Both the position numbers and the translations under genes were made by a program. A stretch of DNA of 64,000 nt from RYN-230 sp963841695. GTDB taxonomy: Bacteria; Actinomycetota; Actinomycetes; Streptosporangiales; Streptosporangiaceae. The stretch lies in assembly GCA_963841695.1 (NCBI GenBank), contig CAWJDQ010000006.1, positions 496,001 to 560,000 on the forward strand, read 5' to 3'. Of the stretch, positions 8,492-17,102 are shown piece by piece (within the stretch, counting starts at the first letter, position 1; every line of letters begins with the position of its first letter). The notes below the pieces were generated by a model. The model did not search any database, had not been told where the DNA came from, and was given only the letters and a program-made list of their open reading frames with translations.

Positions 8492-8983
8492 TCAGGCCGT
8501 CGCGGCCGGCGAGTGCTCGCGCAGGTAGCGGACCAGGCCCACGACGTCGTCGGGGTCGAGCCGCCCGATGGCGCCGGTGGAGTACACGCTGACCACTACG
8601 TTACCTGCGGGATCCAGGACGAATCCGGTGGACTGCAGGTACACCGGGTCGGGGTTGACGAACGCGCCGGTGAGCGCGGCGACGGCTGCCGCGTCGGCCC
8701 CGTAGCCGACGGGGAAGGTCAGCTTGTGCTTGCCGGCCAGCGCGGCAGTGGTCTCCTTGTCGTCGACCGAGAGGGCGGCGACGCGGATACCGTTATCTGC
8801 CAGCGTCTGGCTGGCCCGCTCGAAGGCGCGCAGCTGCGCGTTGCAGTACGGGCACCAGGCGCCCCGGAAGAAGAGCACGACGGCGAAACCGCCGGCGAAC
8901 GCGTCCGGGAGGGTCAGCGCCTGCCCGTCTGCGGTGGTGATCGTCAGCCGCGGGAACGGCTCGCCGGGGGTGAGCAGAGGCAT
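8492..8983 (-). CDS. peroxiredoxin (AhpC/TSA-BCP type)
   Basis: 163 residues. Thioredoxin-fold peroxiredoxin: PGEPFPRLTITTADGQ, then VVLFFRGAWCPYC with peroxidatic Cys44 and a second cysteine at 47, giving a CxxC arrangement, then FPVGYGADA and GFVLDPAGNVV. It likely reduces hydroperoxides with mycothiol or thioredoxin. It is followed 18 bases later by the DsbA-like gene and faces the SDR gene across a 230-base region holding a large inverted repeat. Confidence 0.85.
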   Translation of the reverse strand: MPLLTPGEPFPRLTITTADGQALTLPDAFAGGFAVVLFFRGAWCPYCNAQLRAFERASQTLADNGIRVAALSVDDKETTAALAGKHKLTFPVGYGADAAAVAALTGAFVNPDPVYLQSTGFVLDPAGNVVVSVYSTGAIGRLDPDDVVGLVRYLREHSPAATA

Positions 8984-9058
8984 TGCGGTTCTCCTTCACG
9001 ATTCTTCCGACGGTGCCGGGCGGGACCGCCTGGTACGTAGGCGTCGCCTCCGCCCGAG

Positions 9059-9099
9059 GTCTTACCAGTGAATTTCACGCGAGCGTGCCCTGGTAAGAC
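9059..9099. promoter_or_regulatory. 10-bp inverted repeat with nested hairpin between divergent genes
   Basis: GTCTTACCAG at 9059-9068 is perfectly repeated in inverse as CTGGTAAGAC at 9090-9099. Inside lies CACGC-GA-GCGTG, a second perfect inverted repeat. It sits between the divergent peroxiredoxin and SDR genes, where a terminator is not expected, so an operator or a cruciform-binding site is more likely. No T run follows on either strand. Confidence 0.5.
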
Positions 9100-9212
9100 A
9101 CCGCCGCTGTGCGCTGCTAACGGTTCGTGCCACGTTCAGGAACATTCAGCGGACCGGCCGCAGCCGGCTCCCTTCCGCCCCGCTCGCAGCGTTAACCCAT
9201 AAGGAGGCCGCA

Positions 9213-9992
9213 GTGGCAACTGACTTCACCGGCAGGACCGCACTGATCACCGGGGCCGGGCGCGGCATCGGTCGCGCGATCGCGCTCGGGCTCGGGGGCG
9301 CCGGCGCCCGCGTGGTCCTGCTCGCGCGTACCGCGGGACAGCTGGAGGTGACCCGCGCCCTGCTGCTCCAGCAGGGCGTTCCCGAACGGCGGATCCTCGT
9401 AGTGCCCGCCGACCTGGCCGACGAGGAACAGCGCAGCGGTGCGGCGGCGACAGTACTCGCGGCGGGCCGCGTGAACATCCTGGTCAATAACGCGGCCACC
9501 GTCGAGCCGCTCGGCCCAACCATCGGTATCGGGGCGGTGGACCTGCGGCTGGCCTTCGAGGTCAACGTCGTCGCGCCGGCCGCGCTCACCGCCGCCGTCC
9601 TGCCCGGCATGCTCGGCGCCGGCTGGGGCCGCGTCGTCAACATCTCCAGCGGGATCGCCGCCCACCCGGCCGGCATGGTCCGCGGCAACGCCTACGCCAC
9701 CACCAAGGCCGCGCTCGAGGCGCACACCGTGAACCTGGCCGCCGAACTGCGCGGCACCGGCGTGACCGTCAACGCCTACCGGCCGGGCGGCGTCGACACC
9801 GCGATGCAGGCCTGGATCCGCCGGCAAGATCCCGGGCGGATTGGCGCGGCCCTGCACGAGCGATTCAACCAGAATTTCGCCGAGGGCACCCTGATCACCC
9901 CGGAGCACTCCGCCGCGGCGCTGCTCGCCCACCTGGCCGGCGACGACACCGGAGAGATCTGGGACGTCAGCACCGCCCCCGTCGCCGCCTGA
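9213..9992 (+). CDS. short-chain dehydrogenase/reductase
   Basis: 259 residues from GTG 9213 with a strong AAGGAGG seven bases upstream. Classical SDR: cofactor motif TGAGRGIG (13-20), NNAA (92-95), catalytic Ser145/146, Tyr161 and Lys165 (YATTK), and a PGGVDT loop after the core. Arg/Thr after the second strand (LLART) suggests NADP preference. The substrate is unknown. It stands alone, divergent from the peroxiredoxin pair. Confidence 0.9.
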   Translation: MATDFTGRTALITGAGRGIGRAIALGLGGAGARVVLLARTAGQLEVTRALLLQQGVPERRILVVPADLADEEQRSGAAATVLAAGRVNILVNNAATVEPLGPTIGIGAVDLRLAFEVNVVAPAALTAAVLPGMLGAGWGRVVNISSGIAAHPAGMVRGNAYATTKAALEAHTVNLAAELRGTGVTVNAYRPGGVDTAMQAWIRRQDPGRIGAALHERFNQNFAEGTLITPEHSAAALLAHLAGDDTGEIWDVSTAPVAA

Positions 9993-10065
9993 CGCCCGGC
10001 CGGGCCGTGCGCCGCCCTGTCATCTGACGGCGGTGACACCGGGGCGGAAGCGCACCGCCTGCCGG

Positions 10066-10293
10066 TCATCCGCCGGGCTGGCCACTGGTGACCGCCAGGG
10101 AGAGCCCGGTGAAGTCCTCACCGCACTGACCACACGCCGCCAGGTGAGCGGCGACCCCGGGATAGCGCCCGGCCGCATCCCCTCCCGCCGCCACGAGGTC
10201 AACGTAGATATGCAGGACCGCCATCGCCTCGTCGCAGCCGACATCCCAGGGCTCGGTTCGCAGGAACCGGTCCAGTCTCCCCAGGTCGCTCAT
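10066..10293 (-). CDS. small zinc-finger anti-sigma-like protein
   Basis: 75 residues. Cys20 and the H50-x3-C54-x2-C57 cluster (HLAACGQC) match the zinc-binding anti-sigma (ZAS) pattern; there is no membrane segment. Its start overlaps the stop of the sigma-factor gene by four bases (ATGA), so the two are translationally coupled. By family logic it binds and inhibits the sigma factor, possibly releasing it on thiol oxidation; that is inference from arrangement and motif. Confidence 0.75.
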   Translation of the reverse strand: MSDLGRLDRFLRTEPWDVGCDEAMAVLHIYVDLVAAGGDAAGRYPGVAAHLAACGQCGEDFTGLSLAVTSGQPGG

Positions 10294-10940
10294 TGCTGCT
10301 CCAAGCCCGGCTCTTCCAGGTACCCGTTGGCGACCAGCGCCCGGCGGATCTTACGCCTCGCGTCGAAAATCACCTTGTAGATCGTGTTACGCCGCAGGCC
10401 AAGCTCGGCGGCCAGCGCGTCCAGCGGTATCCCGTCCACCACGATCGCCACGAAGACCCGGCGCTGGTGCGCGGTCAGCTCGTCCTCGACGACCCGGCGC
10501 ACCTCCGCGAGGATGCCCGCCGACTCCGCATGCTGCGCCGGGTCCAGGCCGAGCCGGTCCGGGAGCCGCTCCCACTGCCCGGCATCCAGCGCGACCGGCG
10601 GGTTGCGCCAATAGTGGCGGCCGAGCTTGCCCGACACCTCCAGGATGACGAACCGGTACGCCCAGGTGATGAACCGGCTCTCGCCGCGGAAGTCACCGAG
10701 CTTGCCCAGAATGGCCAGCATGGCATCGCCGGCGGCCTGGTGCGCGACGTCATCGAGTTCCGGGCCGGTCACGGGAGTGCTGGCCGACCGGCGCCAGACC
10801 TCGGCCAGCGCGATGCGCACCAGCCGCGCGTGCAGCTCACGCTCGGCCGCCTGGCGCTCCGCGCCATCGGCGCCCAGGCGCCGCAGCCAGCCCGCCGACT
10901 CCTCGTCCAGGCCCTTCGCCGGCAGCCTGGCAGGTTCCAC
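10290..10940 (-). CDS. ECF-type RNA polymerase sigma factor
   Basis: 216 residues from GTG 10940. Region 2 carries FRGESRFITWAYRFVILEV (core and -10 recognition). Region 4 carries LTAHQRRVFVAIVVDGIPL and LAAELGLRRNTIYKVIFDAR, with the -35 helix-turn-helix. No region 3 lies between, as in ECF sigmas. It is co-translated with the downstream ZAS-like protein. Targets are unknown. Confidence 0.9.
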   Translation of the reverse strand: MEPARLPAKGLDEESAGWLRRLGADGAERQAAERELHARLVRIALAEVWRRSASTPVTGPELDDVAHQAAGDAMLAILGKLGDFRGESRFITWAYRFVILEVSGKLGRHYWRNPPVALDAGQWERLPDRLGLDPAQHAESAGILAEVRRVVEDELTAHQRRVFVAIVVDGIPLDALAAELGLRRNTIYKVIFDARRKIRRALVANGYLEEPGLEQQ

Positions 10941-11059
10941 GCTCGGCAGGCTACCGCCAGCGGCCGTCGGCTCCGCTCCGCAGGTCCATTCGCGCAGCTC
11001 GTGCAGGATCTTCGAGCCCGGGCGTGCGCGACCCGGCAGGCCCGGTTGAGGCGGGCGGG

Positions 11060-11323
11060 TCAGTCGCTGTAGTGATAACGGGCCTTGAGGATCGTCACCT
11101 CTTTGTCGCCGGCCCGGTAGATAAGCCGGTGCTCGTCGTCGATGCGGCGGGACCAGTAGCCGGACAGGTCACCCGTCAAGGGCTCCGGCTTACCTATCCC
11201 GGAGAATGGGTCTCGCTGGATCTCACCGGTCAGCCGCGTGATCCTCTTCGCCATCTTCCCGTCCGCGCCCAGCCAGTAGAGGAAGTCCTCCCACGCGTCG
11301 GGGTCGAAGTGAATGCTTCGCAC
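11060..11323 (-). CDS. YoeB/Txe-family mRNA interferase toxin
   Basis: 87 residues from GTG 11323. Ribosome-dependent endoribonuclease fold with FDPDAWEDFLYW, GKPEPLTGDLSGYWSRR and RYHY. Residues matching the E. coli YoeB active site are present: Glu47, Arg66, His84 and Tyr85. The upstream antitoxin frame overlaps its start by one base (TAGTG) but is truncated, so toxin neutralisation at this locus is in doubt. Confidence 0.9.
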   Translation of the reverse strand: MRSIHFDPDAWEDFLYWLGADGKMAKRITRLTGEIQRDPFSGIGKPEPLTGDLSGYWSRRIDDEHRLIYRAGDKEVTILKARYHYSD

Positions 11324-11445
11324 TACTCGCCCGCCAGAGCTTCTAGCTCCTCCATGGTCTTGACGACGGCGGCTTCACCCGACTTGTCCCGGGCGACGGC
11401 TTCCATGAGCCGCACCTGGCCCGCAGCCGCGAGCCCGCCCTCTCT
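11323..11445 (-). pseudogene. 5'-truncated YefM/Phd antitoxin
   Basis: The frame ending at 11323 reads LMEAVARDKSGEAAVVKTM and ELEALAGE, the usual C-terminal toxin-binding tail of actinomycete YefM antitoxins. The DNA-binding N-terminal half is missing: upstream codons are unrelated and run into the 3' end of the PucR-type gene. If translation starts at the internal ATG only about 30 residues would be made, which might still bind the toxin but not the operator. Confidence 0.6.
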
Positions 11446-11447
11446 GG

Positions 11448-12671
11448 TTATGGGCCGCTTGCTGCTGCCTCAGGTGAGGAGGGCCCGCCCCGGCGGTCGA
11501 TTTCGAAGGCGAGGCTCAGTTCGGCTATTCCGCGGGGATCAGACAGGGAGCGTCCGGTGAGCTGCTCGAGCCGGCGCATCCGGTGCCGGACCGTGTTGGG
11601 ATGACAGAACAGGATGCTGGCCGCCTTGCTGGCGGAGCCGCCATTGTCGAGCCAGGCGCCGAGGGTAGTGAGCAGGACTGCCCGCTGGCCGGCCGGGATC
11701 TGGCCCAGCGCGGCCAGGACGCTGCCGGCGACGTGCCGCATTACCTCCGGGTCGCTGCCTGCCGCGACGGCGAGCAGGTCGCGGTCGAAGACTGTGACGC
11801 GCTGAGCGTCGAACGCGGTGCGCAGCGCGATCCTGGCCAGCCTGAGGTTTCGGGCGGTGTGCCGGAGATCGTCGTAACACGGGCTGACCCCGACCAGGCC
11901 CAGGCTGAGCGAGTTCAGGGAATCCGCTAGGCGGATAAGGTCGGGCCGCGGGCCGGGCAGCCACGCGATCCCGACTTCGGCGTCGTGCAGGAGCCGCCAT
12001 GCCGAGATCACCCCGATGCGCTTGAGCGCCGCTTCCGCCTGCGGCAGGGCATGCCGTCCGGGGCCTGGTGCCTGCGCGGCGATAACGACGTAACTGCCCC
12101 GCAGCGGGATCCGCAGGATGTCTGCTGCCTCCCAGAGATTGGCCTCGTCCAGCCGGCCTTCCAGCAGCGCCTGGACCACGGCCGAGCGTTCCTCCTCCTG
12201 GCTAAGGACCTGGAAGGTGATCTCCTCCCGGTAACCGTCGGCCATCTCCTGGGTGAAGGTGTCCAGCGTGAGCCACATCTCGGAGGCGGCACGGAGCGTG
12301 ACACCGGCAGGCACCGCACTGCGTGCCGCGGTGTCGGCCAGGCAGTCCCATAGGTACCGGGCCGCGACCCGGTAGGCCGCCATCACTGCGCTCAGCGGCA
12401 CGCCGGCCCGCGCGCGCCGTCTCCCGTTCTTGCGTGATTCCGGGGACGCGACCGCCGGGGCGCGCCCGATCGGGCCGAAAACGAACCCGATGTTGTCCAG
12501 GCAGGTCCGGCGCAGTTCCTCGTCGCTGATCGCCGTGCTGGTGCCGTAGACCGGCACGGCTGCCCTGATCCTCGCGGCCATCCCGTCAGCGAGCTCGTCG
12601 GCCCGCTCCCTGAGCTCCGCGCCGAGCAGAGCGAGCCCGGCGCCGGCATCGTCCGGTGGCAATTGTTCCAC
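11448..12671 (-). CDS. PucR/CdaR-type transcriptional regulator
   Basis: 407 residues from GTG 12671. An N-terminal helical sensor region (about 1-160) is followed by a GGDEF-like PucR domain, and the C-terminal helix-turn-helix reads GGSASKAASILFCHPNTVRH with RMRRLEQLTGRSL, the PucR C-terminal HTH signature. Its effector is unknown. It is divergent from the alpha/beta hydrolase at 12890 across 218 bases, which is the obvious target candidate. Confidence 0.85.
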   Translation of the reverse strand: MEQLPPDDAGAGLALLGAELRERADELADGMAARIRAAVPVYGTSTAISDEELRRTCLDNIGFVFGPIGRAPAVASPESRKNGRRRARAGVPLSAVMAAYRVAARYLWDCLADTAARSAVPAGVTLRAASEMWLTLDTFTQEMADGYREEITFQVLSQEEERSAVVQALLEGRLDEANLWEAADILRIPLRGSYVVIAAQAPGPGRHALPQAEAALKRIGVISAWRLLHDAEVGIAWLPGPRPDLIRLADSLNSLSLGLVGVSPCYDDLRHTARNLRLARIALRTAFDAQRVTVFDRDLLAVAAGSDPEVMRHVAGSVLAALGQIPAGQRAVLLTTLGAWLDNGGSASKAASILFCHPNTVRHRMRRLEQLTGRSLSDPRGIAELSLAFEIDRRGGPSSPEAAASGP

Positions 12672-12889
12672 CGGCCAATGCTAACCCCCACCCCGCCGGA
12701 ACATACCAGCTCCTTTCGCTCCGTCCGGACAAGAGGTTGTCCCGGAGAACAATCTGCGCCCAGTTACCGTGCCTCTCCGGACATCGACTTCACGCGGGCA
12801 GCCCGCCACGATAAGCAGCAGTCCCACCGTCTGCCCGCCGGTTACCCGCGCCGGATTCCCCGTTCCCCGTCCCGAATGGCGGTATATCA

Positions 12890-13729
12890 ATGAGCCTCAG
12901 CACCAGCGAGACGCACGACATCAGCCGGGCCAACGCGACCGGCCTGCCGCCGGTCGTCTTCGTCCACGGCCTGTGGATGCTCGCCTCGAGCTGGCAGCCA
13001 TGGCGGACGTTCTTCGAGGAGAACGGCTACGCCACCATTGCCCCTGGCTGGCCCGATGACCCGGAAACCACGCACGATGCCCGAGCCAACCCGCGGGTCT
13101 TCGCGGGCAAGAGCGTCGGGCAGGTGACCAGCCACATGGCCGAAGCCATCGCGGCGCTGCAGCACAAGCCAGCGATCATCGGGCACTCCTTCGGCGGCCT
13201 GATTACCCAGCAGCTCGCCGGCCAGGGACTGGCCACGGTGTCCGTCGCGATCGACTCGGCCCCGTTCCGCGGGGTACTGCCACTGCCGCTGTCCGCGCTC
13301 CGGTCGGCCGCGCCAGTCATCGGCAACCCGGCCAACTACCGGCGGGCGGTCATGCTCACCTACGAGCAGTTCCGCTACTCCTTCGCCAACGCCATCAGCG
13401 AGAACGAGGCCCGGCGGCTGTATGCCGCCTATCCCGTCCCGGGCTCAGGGATCCCGCTCTTCCAGGCCGCGGCCGCCAACATCAACCCGCTCACCGAGAT
13501 GAAGGTGGACACCAAGAACCCGCACCGCGGCCCCATGCTGCTCATCACCGGCGAGAAGGACCACATCGCCCCGCATGCCATCGCCACCGCCTCCTACAGA
13601 AAGCAGAAACGCAACCGCGCCACCACCGAAATCCAGGAGATCCCAGACCGCGGCCACTCCCTGGTCTTCGACAGCGGCTGGCGAGACATCGCCGAAACAG
13701 CCCTGGCGTTCATCAAGGGCACCCGCTAA
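12890..13729 (+). CDS. alpha/beta hydrolase
   Basis: 279 residues. Oxyanion motif VFVHGLW, nucleophile elbow GHSFGG, acid in GEKDHIAP and base in RGHSL give a complete catalytic triad. Cytosolic: no signal peptide. It resembles the ‘alpha/beta hydrolase, non-heme peroxidase-like’ group found singly in actinomycetes; the substrate is unknown. It is divergent from, and possibly controlled by, the PucR-type regulator. Confidence 0.85.
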   Translation: MSLSTSETHDISRANATGLPPVVFVHGLWMLASSWQPWRTFFEENGYATIAPGWPDDPETTHDARANPRVFAGKSVGQVTSHMAEAIAALQHKPAIIGHSFGGLITQQLAGQGLATVSVAIDSAPFRGVLPLPLSALRSAAPVIGNPANYRRAVMLTYEQFRYSFANAISENEARRLYAAYPVPGSGIPLFQAAAANINPLTEMKVDTKNPHRGPMLLITGEKDHIAPHAIATASYRKQKRNRATTEIQEIPDRGHSLVFDSGWRDIAETALAFIKGTR

Positions 13730-14087
13730 AGTCACCCGGCCCGGGCCCACGCACGGTGGCATGCCTCGCCGAGAGTGACGGCGAGGCGGGAAAACGTGCG
13801 GGTCCGGCACATCCCTCCGCTGGAGGAACAGCGACTGTGAAGTACATCCGGCGGGGGCGGCCGCTGGCGCGGGCTTACGCCCGGGACGGCTGCCGTAACG
13901 TGAACGTTGACAAAAAGCCACCCTAACGGCGAAAGTCAGGCCATGCGGGTGGCAGCCGGCGGTCAATGCGGGGTGCACCGCGGAGTTCGCGGGGAGGAGC
14001 GGAAGCAGATGCGGAATCCCGCAGCGGCGATGAGCGATCCAGAGGGCGCGTGCCGCCCGGCGGTCGCCGGGCCGGGCGAGTAATCAG
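13730..14087. other. noncoding stretch upstream of adk-like gene
   Basis: About 360 bases with no supported gene. TTGACA occurs in the middle of it, in GAACGTTGACAAAAAG (around 13905-13915), but I find no matching -10 at 16-18 bases, so I do not call a promoter. The rest is GC-rich without repeats. Confidence 0.4.
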
Positions 14088-14663
14088 ATGCGCCTGCTCC
14101 TGATCGGCGCTCCAGGCGCCGGCAAGGGAACGCACTCCCAGCTGCTGGCTGAGCGGTTCGGCCTCACCCACATCTCCAGCGGTGACCTGCTGCGCCAGCA
14201 CATCAGGGACCAGACGCCACTGGGGCTGCGGGCGAAGTCGTACGTCGACCACGGCGACCTGGTTCCGGACGGCCTCGTGATGGACATGCTGCGCAAACCG
14301 GTGCTGGCCGCGGCGAGCGGTTATGTGCTCGACGGGTTTCCGAGGACCGTCGAGCAAGCCAGGGCATCCTACGACGTGGCCCGGGAGCTCGGGGCTGAGG
14401 TGCAGGCCGCGATCCATCTCGACGTCCCCCGCGAGGTGCTGGTGCGCCGGCTGCTGGAGCGCAGCCGGGGTTCCGACGACAACGAGGCGGTTATCGACCA
14501 CCGCTTGCAGGTCTACCAGGAAAATACCCTGCCCCTGCTCGAGTACTACGCGGGCCGGGAGTGGATGTTCACCGTCAATGGCGACCGGCCCATCGATACC
14601 GTCCACGAGGACATCGTGTCGCGCATCCAGAAGCTGGCCTCTTTCATCGCATCGACGTCATAA
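14088..14663 (+). CDS. adk: adenylate kinase, short-LID form
   Basis: 191 residues. P-loop GAPGAGKGT (8-16), ISSGDLLR, LDGFPRTVEQA and LERSRGSDDNEAVIDHR. The LID is reduced to a few residues (RGSDDNE), as in short bacterial and eukaryotic-cytosolic forms, with no zinc-ribbon LID. It interconverts AMP+ATP and 2 ADP. It is not in the usual secY-adk-map ribosomal cluster, so it may be a second adenylate kinase paralogue; a nucleoside monophosphate kinase of other specificity is the alternative. Confidence 0.8.
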   Translation: MRLLLIGAPGAGKGTHSQLLAERFGLTHISSGDLLRQHIRDQTPLGLRAKSYVDHGDLVPDGLVMDMLRKPVLAAASGYVLDGFPRTVEQARASYDVARELGAEVQAAIHLDVPREVLVRRLLERSRGSDDNEAVIDHRLQVYQENTLPLLEYYAGREWMFTVNGDRPIDTVHEDIVSRIQKLASFIASTS

Positions 14664-14725
14664 GCCACCCCGGGCCGGCGAACTGCCCGCGGCCGCCTGG
14701 CGCGACCGGTGACCGGTGAGCGCCG

Positions 14726-15769
14726 CTAACGGATGAGGCCGAGCCCCCGGGCCTTGCTCACCGCCTCATCCCGGGTGTGCACGCCGAGCCTCTTGTACAG
14801 ACGTGCCGCCCGCTCCTTGGCGGCCGACCGGGAGATGCCCAGCTTGTCGGCGATCACGGAGAACGGGAGCGGCTTGGGGAGGTACCGCAGCACCTGGGCC
14901 TCGGCCATGGTGATCGACGCCGCCCTGACCCGCTCGCCGGCCTCGCCGGCCGCCTCCGCGGCCACCTGGTCCGCCGCGCCGATGAGCGCCAGGGACTCGG
15001 CCAGATGCTGGGCCGCCACCTCATCCTCGGCTTCTACGGTGGCGGCGTCTTCGGCGACGGCGTCGGCGGTGGCCTGGTCGGCGGCCGCCACGATCAGGCC
15101 CGCTGCGGTCAGGGCGCCGACGGCCTCGTGCACGGCCGTCTCCTCCACCAGCCCGGCAGTGATCAGCGCCCGGACGGCGGCGGCGGCCGCGGCCGACTGG
15201 ATCTGCTCCGACTCGGCCACTGCCTCGGCTGCTTCGGCCCGGGCCGCCAGCGCGGCCAGCAGCGCCTCGGCCTCATCGGCCTGAGCCCGGGCGATCACCT
15301 CCGACGCCTGCTCCATGGCGGCGACCTCGGCCCCTACCACCAGCCCGGTCTCGGAGGTCAGGAAGCCCTCACCGATCAGCGTGCCGCCGGTCTCGGCGAT
15401 GGCGTCGAACAGCGGGGCGGCCCAGTGGTGCTCGACGAGCAGGAAGGCCAGAGCGGTTCCGGGCTGCAGGGAGTCGGCCAGAGCCTGCGCGTCGGCCGGG
15501 TCGAAGGCCGCCGGGCCGCCATCTGGCGCGGACACGGCCGGGCCGCCGTCCGCCACCGGTACGACCGCCGCGAGGAGTGAGCCGAAGTCCTCGTCATTGC
15601 CGACCGCCACCCGTTCGACGATGCCGTCCTGGTTCTTGGCCACGAAGAGCATGTCGAGCAGGCGGAGAACGCCCCGGCCGCGGAGCCGGTCAACCTCGGC
15701 CAGGATCCGGTCCTCAGCACCCGCATCCCGGCTGAAGCTCAAGGCGATCACCTGCAGCGGTGCGGTCAT
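14726..15769 (-). CDS. DUF6325/DUF1269-like protein fused to a LuxR-type HTH
   Basis: 347 residues from ATG 15769, with GGGGAGGA seven bases upstream. The N-terminal 120 residues match the small ferredoxin-like DUF6325/DUF1269 group (GTALAFLLVEHHWAAPLFDA, GEGFLT). About 140 residues of Ala/Glu-rich, probably coiled-coil sequence follow, and then a GerE-like HTH (FSVIADKLGISRSAAKERAA, RLYKRLGVHTRDEAV). The two ends are known separately; the long Ala-rich rod between them is unusual. Possibly a filament- or membrane-tethered regulator, but the role is unknown. Confidence 0.7.
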   Translation of the reverse strand: MTAPLQVIALSFSRDAGAEDRILAEVDRLRGRGVLRLLDMLFVAKNQDGIVERVAVGNDEDFGSLLAAVVPVADGGPAVSAPDGGPAAFDPADAQALADSLQPGTALAFLLVEHHWAAPLFDAIAETGGTLIGEGFLTSETGLVVGAEVAAMEQASEVIARAQADEAEALLAALAARAEAAEAVAESEQIQSAAAAAAVRALITAGLVEETAVHEAVGALTAAGLIVAAADQATADAVAEDAATVEAEDEVAAQHLAESLALIGAADQVAAEAAGEAGERVRAASITMAEAQVLRYLPKPLPFSVIADKLGISRSAAKERAARLYKRLGVHTRDEAVSKARGLGLIR

Positions 15770-15872
15770 CGTTGTCCTCCCCGTTCCGGCTCTGATCCCG
15801 CCGACCGTACCACCCGGCGGTGTCACCGCTCGTGGCGCGTTCGCGCCGGGGGGGGACTGTCAGGATGGCGGT

Positions 15873-16277
15873 ATGGAAGTGCTGAGCAGCCGGATCCTGG
15901 TCCGCCCCGCCGACCTGGGCCAGAGCCGTCATTTCTACCGGGATGTGCTGGGTCTGGCCATCTACCGGGAGTTCGGCTCGCCGGAGGATCCCGGGGTGGT
16001 GTTCTTCCTCGGCCCGGGCCTGCTGGAGGTCTCCGGGCACTCGGCGGGGGCGGCCGGCCCTTCGGTGATGATCTGGCTCCAGGTGCGCGATGTTCGCGCC
16101 GAGCATGAGCGCCTGGCCGCGGCCGGTGTGCACGTCCTGCGTGCGCCGGCCGCGGAGCCCTGGGGACTGACCGAGATGTGGATCGCGGACCCCGACGGCG
16201 TCCGGATCGTTCTGGTGGAGATCCCCGCCGGTCACCCACTCCGCCGCGACCCGCGATCCTCATCGCCGGCCAGCTGA
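15873..16277 (+). CDS. VOC-family (glyoxalase/bleomycin-resistance fold) protein
   Basis: 134 residues from ATG 15873. One complete VOC module: SRILVRPADLGQSRHFYRDV, GVVFFLGPGLLEVSGH and WIADPDGVRIVLVEI, with candidate metal ligands near the strand ends (His/Glu). Upstream in-frame codons are antisense to the previous gene and are rejected. It is followed one base later by a phosphotransferase gene, so the two are probably co-transcribed. Confidence 0.85.
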   Translation: MEVLSSRILVRPADLGQSRHFYRDVLGLAIYREFGSPEDPGVVFFLGPGLLEVSGHSAGAAGPSVMIWLQVRDVRAEHERLAAAGVHVLRAPAAEPWGLTEMWIADPDGVRIVLVEIPAGHPLRRDPRSSSPAS

Positions 16278-16278
16278 C

Positions 16279-17037
16279 GTGGGTGAGGCTGACGGGCGCG
16301 GAACGGGGCAGCCGGTGTGGCTGGCCGGGAACGTGGGTGGCGCGTGGCGGATCGGCGACACCGTGCACCGGACGGCGGGGCCGTGGACGCCAGCGGTTCA
16401 TGCCCTGCTCCATTTCCTCGCCCCGCGTATTGAGCACACTCCGCGGGTGCTGGGGTTCGACGAGCAGGGCCGTGAGGTGCTGACCTTTCTGCCTGGGCGG
16501 GTCGCCGACATTGATACCGAGCTGCTGACGCCGGGCCAGATCGACGCGCTCGTGTCGTGGACACGCCGCTTCCACGAGGCGGTGGCCGGGTTCAGCCACC
16601 CCGGCCCGTGGCGGTCCCCGCAGATGCCGCAGGCCTCCCTGATCGGCCACAACGACATCGCCCCGTACAACGTTTGCTTCGACGGTGATGAAGTGGCCGG
16701 GGTGTTCGACTGGGATCTGGCCGGGCCGACGACGCCGCTCATGGAACTGGCCTTCATCGCGTGGAACTGTGTTCCGTTGTGGCGCGATATCGGAGACCGG
16801 GTCTCCGCCGAGCGCCTCCAGCGGATTTGCGCCGCCTACGGCGGCGTCGATCCGCGGCAACTCGCAGATGCCGTCCCCCGCCGGATCCAGCTGATGCTGG
16901 ACTGGATCCCGCTCGGCGCCGCCGCCGGCGATGCCGGGCTGCGCCGCCTGATGAGCCAGGGCGAGCCGGAACGCTCGCAGGCAGCGCTGAATGAACTGGT
17001 GCCCAGACTGCGGCGAATCCGGCGCCTCCTCCGCTGA
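16279..17037 (+). CDS. APH-family phosphotransferase
   Basis: 252 residues from GTG 16279. Kinase-like aminoglycoside/choline phosphotransferase fold: catalytic loop IGHNDIAPYN (HxDxxxxN) and metal-binding VFDWDLAG. The N-lobe is short, with no obvious glycine-rich loop, as is common in this group. It begins one base after the VOC gene. The natural substrate is unknown and a resistance role cannot be inferred. Confidence 0.85.
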   Translation: MGEADGRGTGQPVWLAGNVGGAWRIGDTVHRTAGPWTPAVHALLHFLAPRIEHTPRVLGFDEQGREVLTFLPGRVADIDTELLTPGQIDALVSWTRRFHEAVAGFSHPGPWRSPQMPQASLIGHNDIAPYNVCFDGDEVAGVFDWDLAGPTTPLMELAFIAWNCVPLWRDIGDRVSAERLQRICAAYGGVDPRQLADAVPRRIQLMLDWIPLGAAAGDAGLRRLMSQGEPERSQAALNELVPRLRRIRRLLR

Positions 17038-17102
17038 CCTCCTTGTCCGGGAGTGCCACGTGCGGCTAGCGGAAGGCGGCCGGCAGCCCGGGCGGGGTCG
17101 GC

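Noticed and set aside
13905..13950. Promoter for the adenylate kinase gene from TTGACA
   Set aside because: No acceptable -10 hexamer at 16-18 bases.
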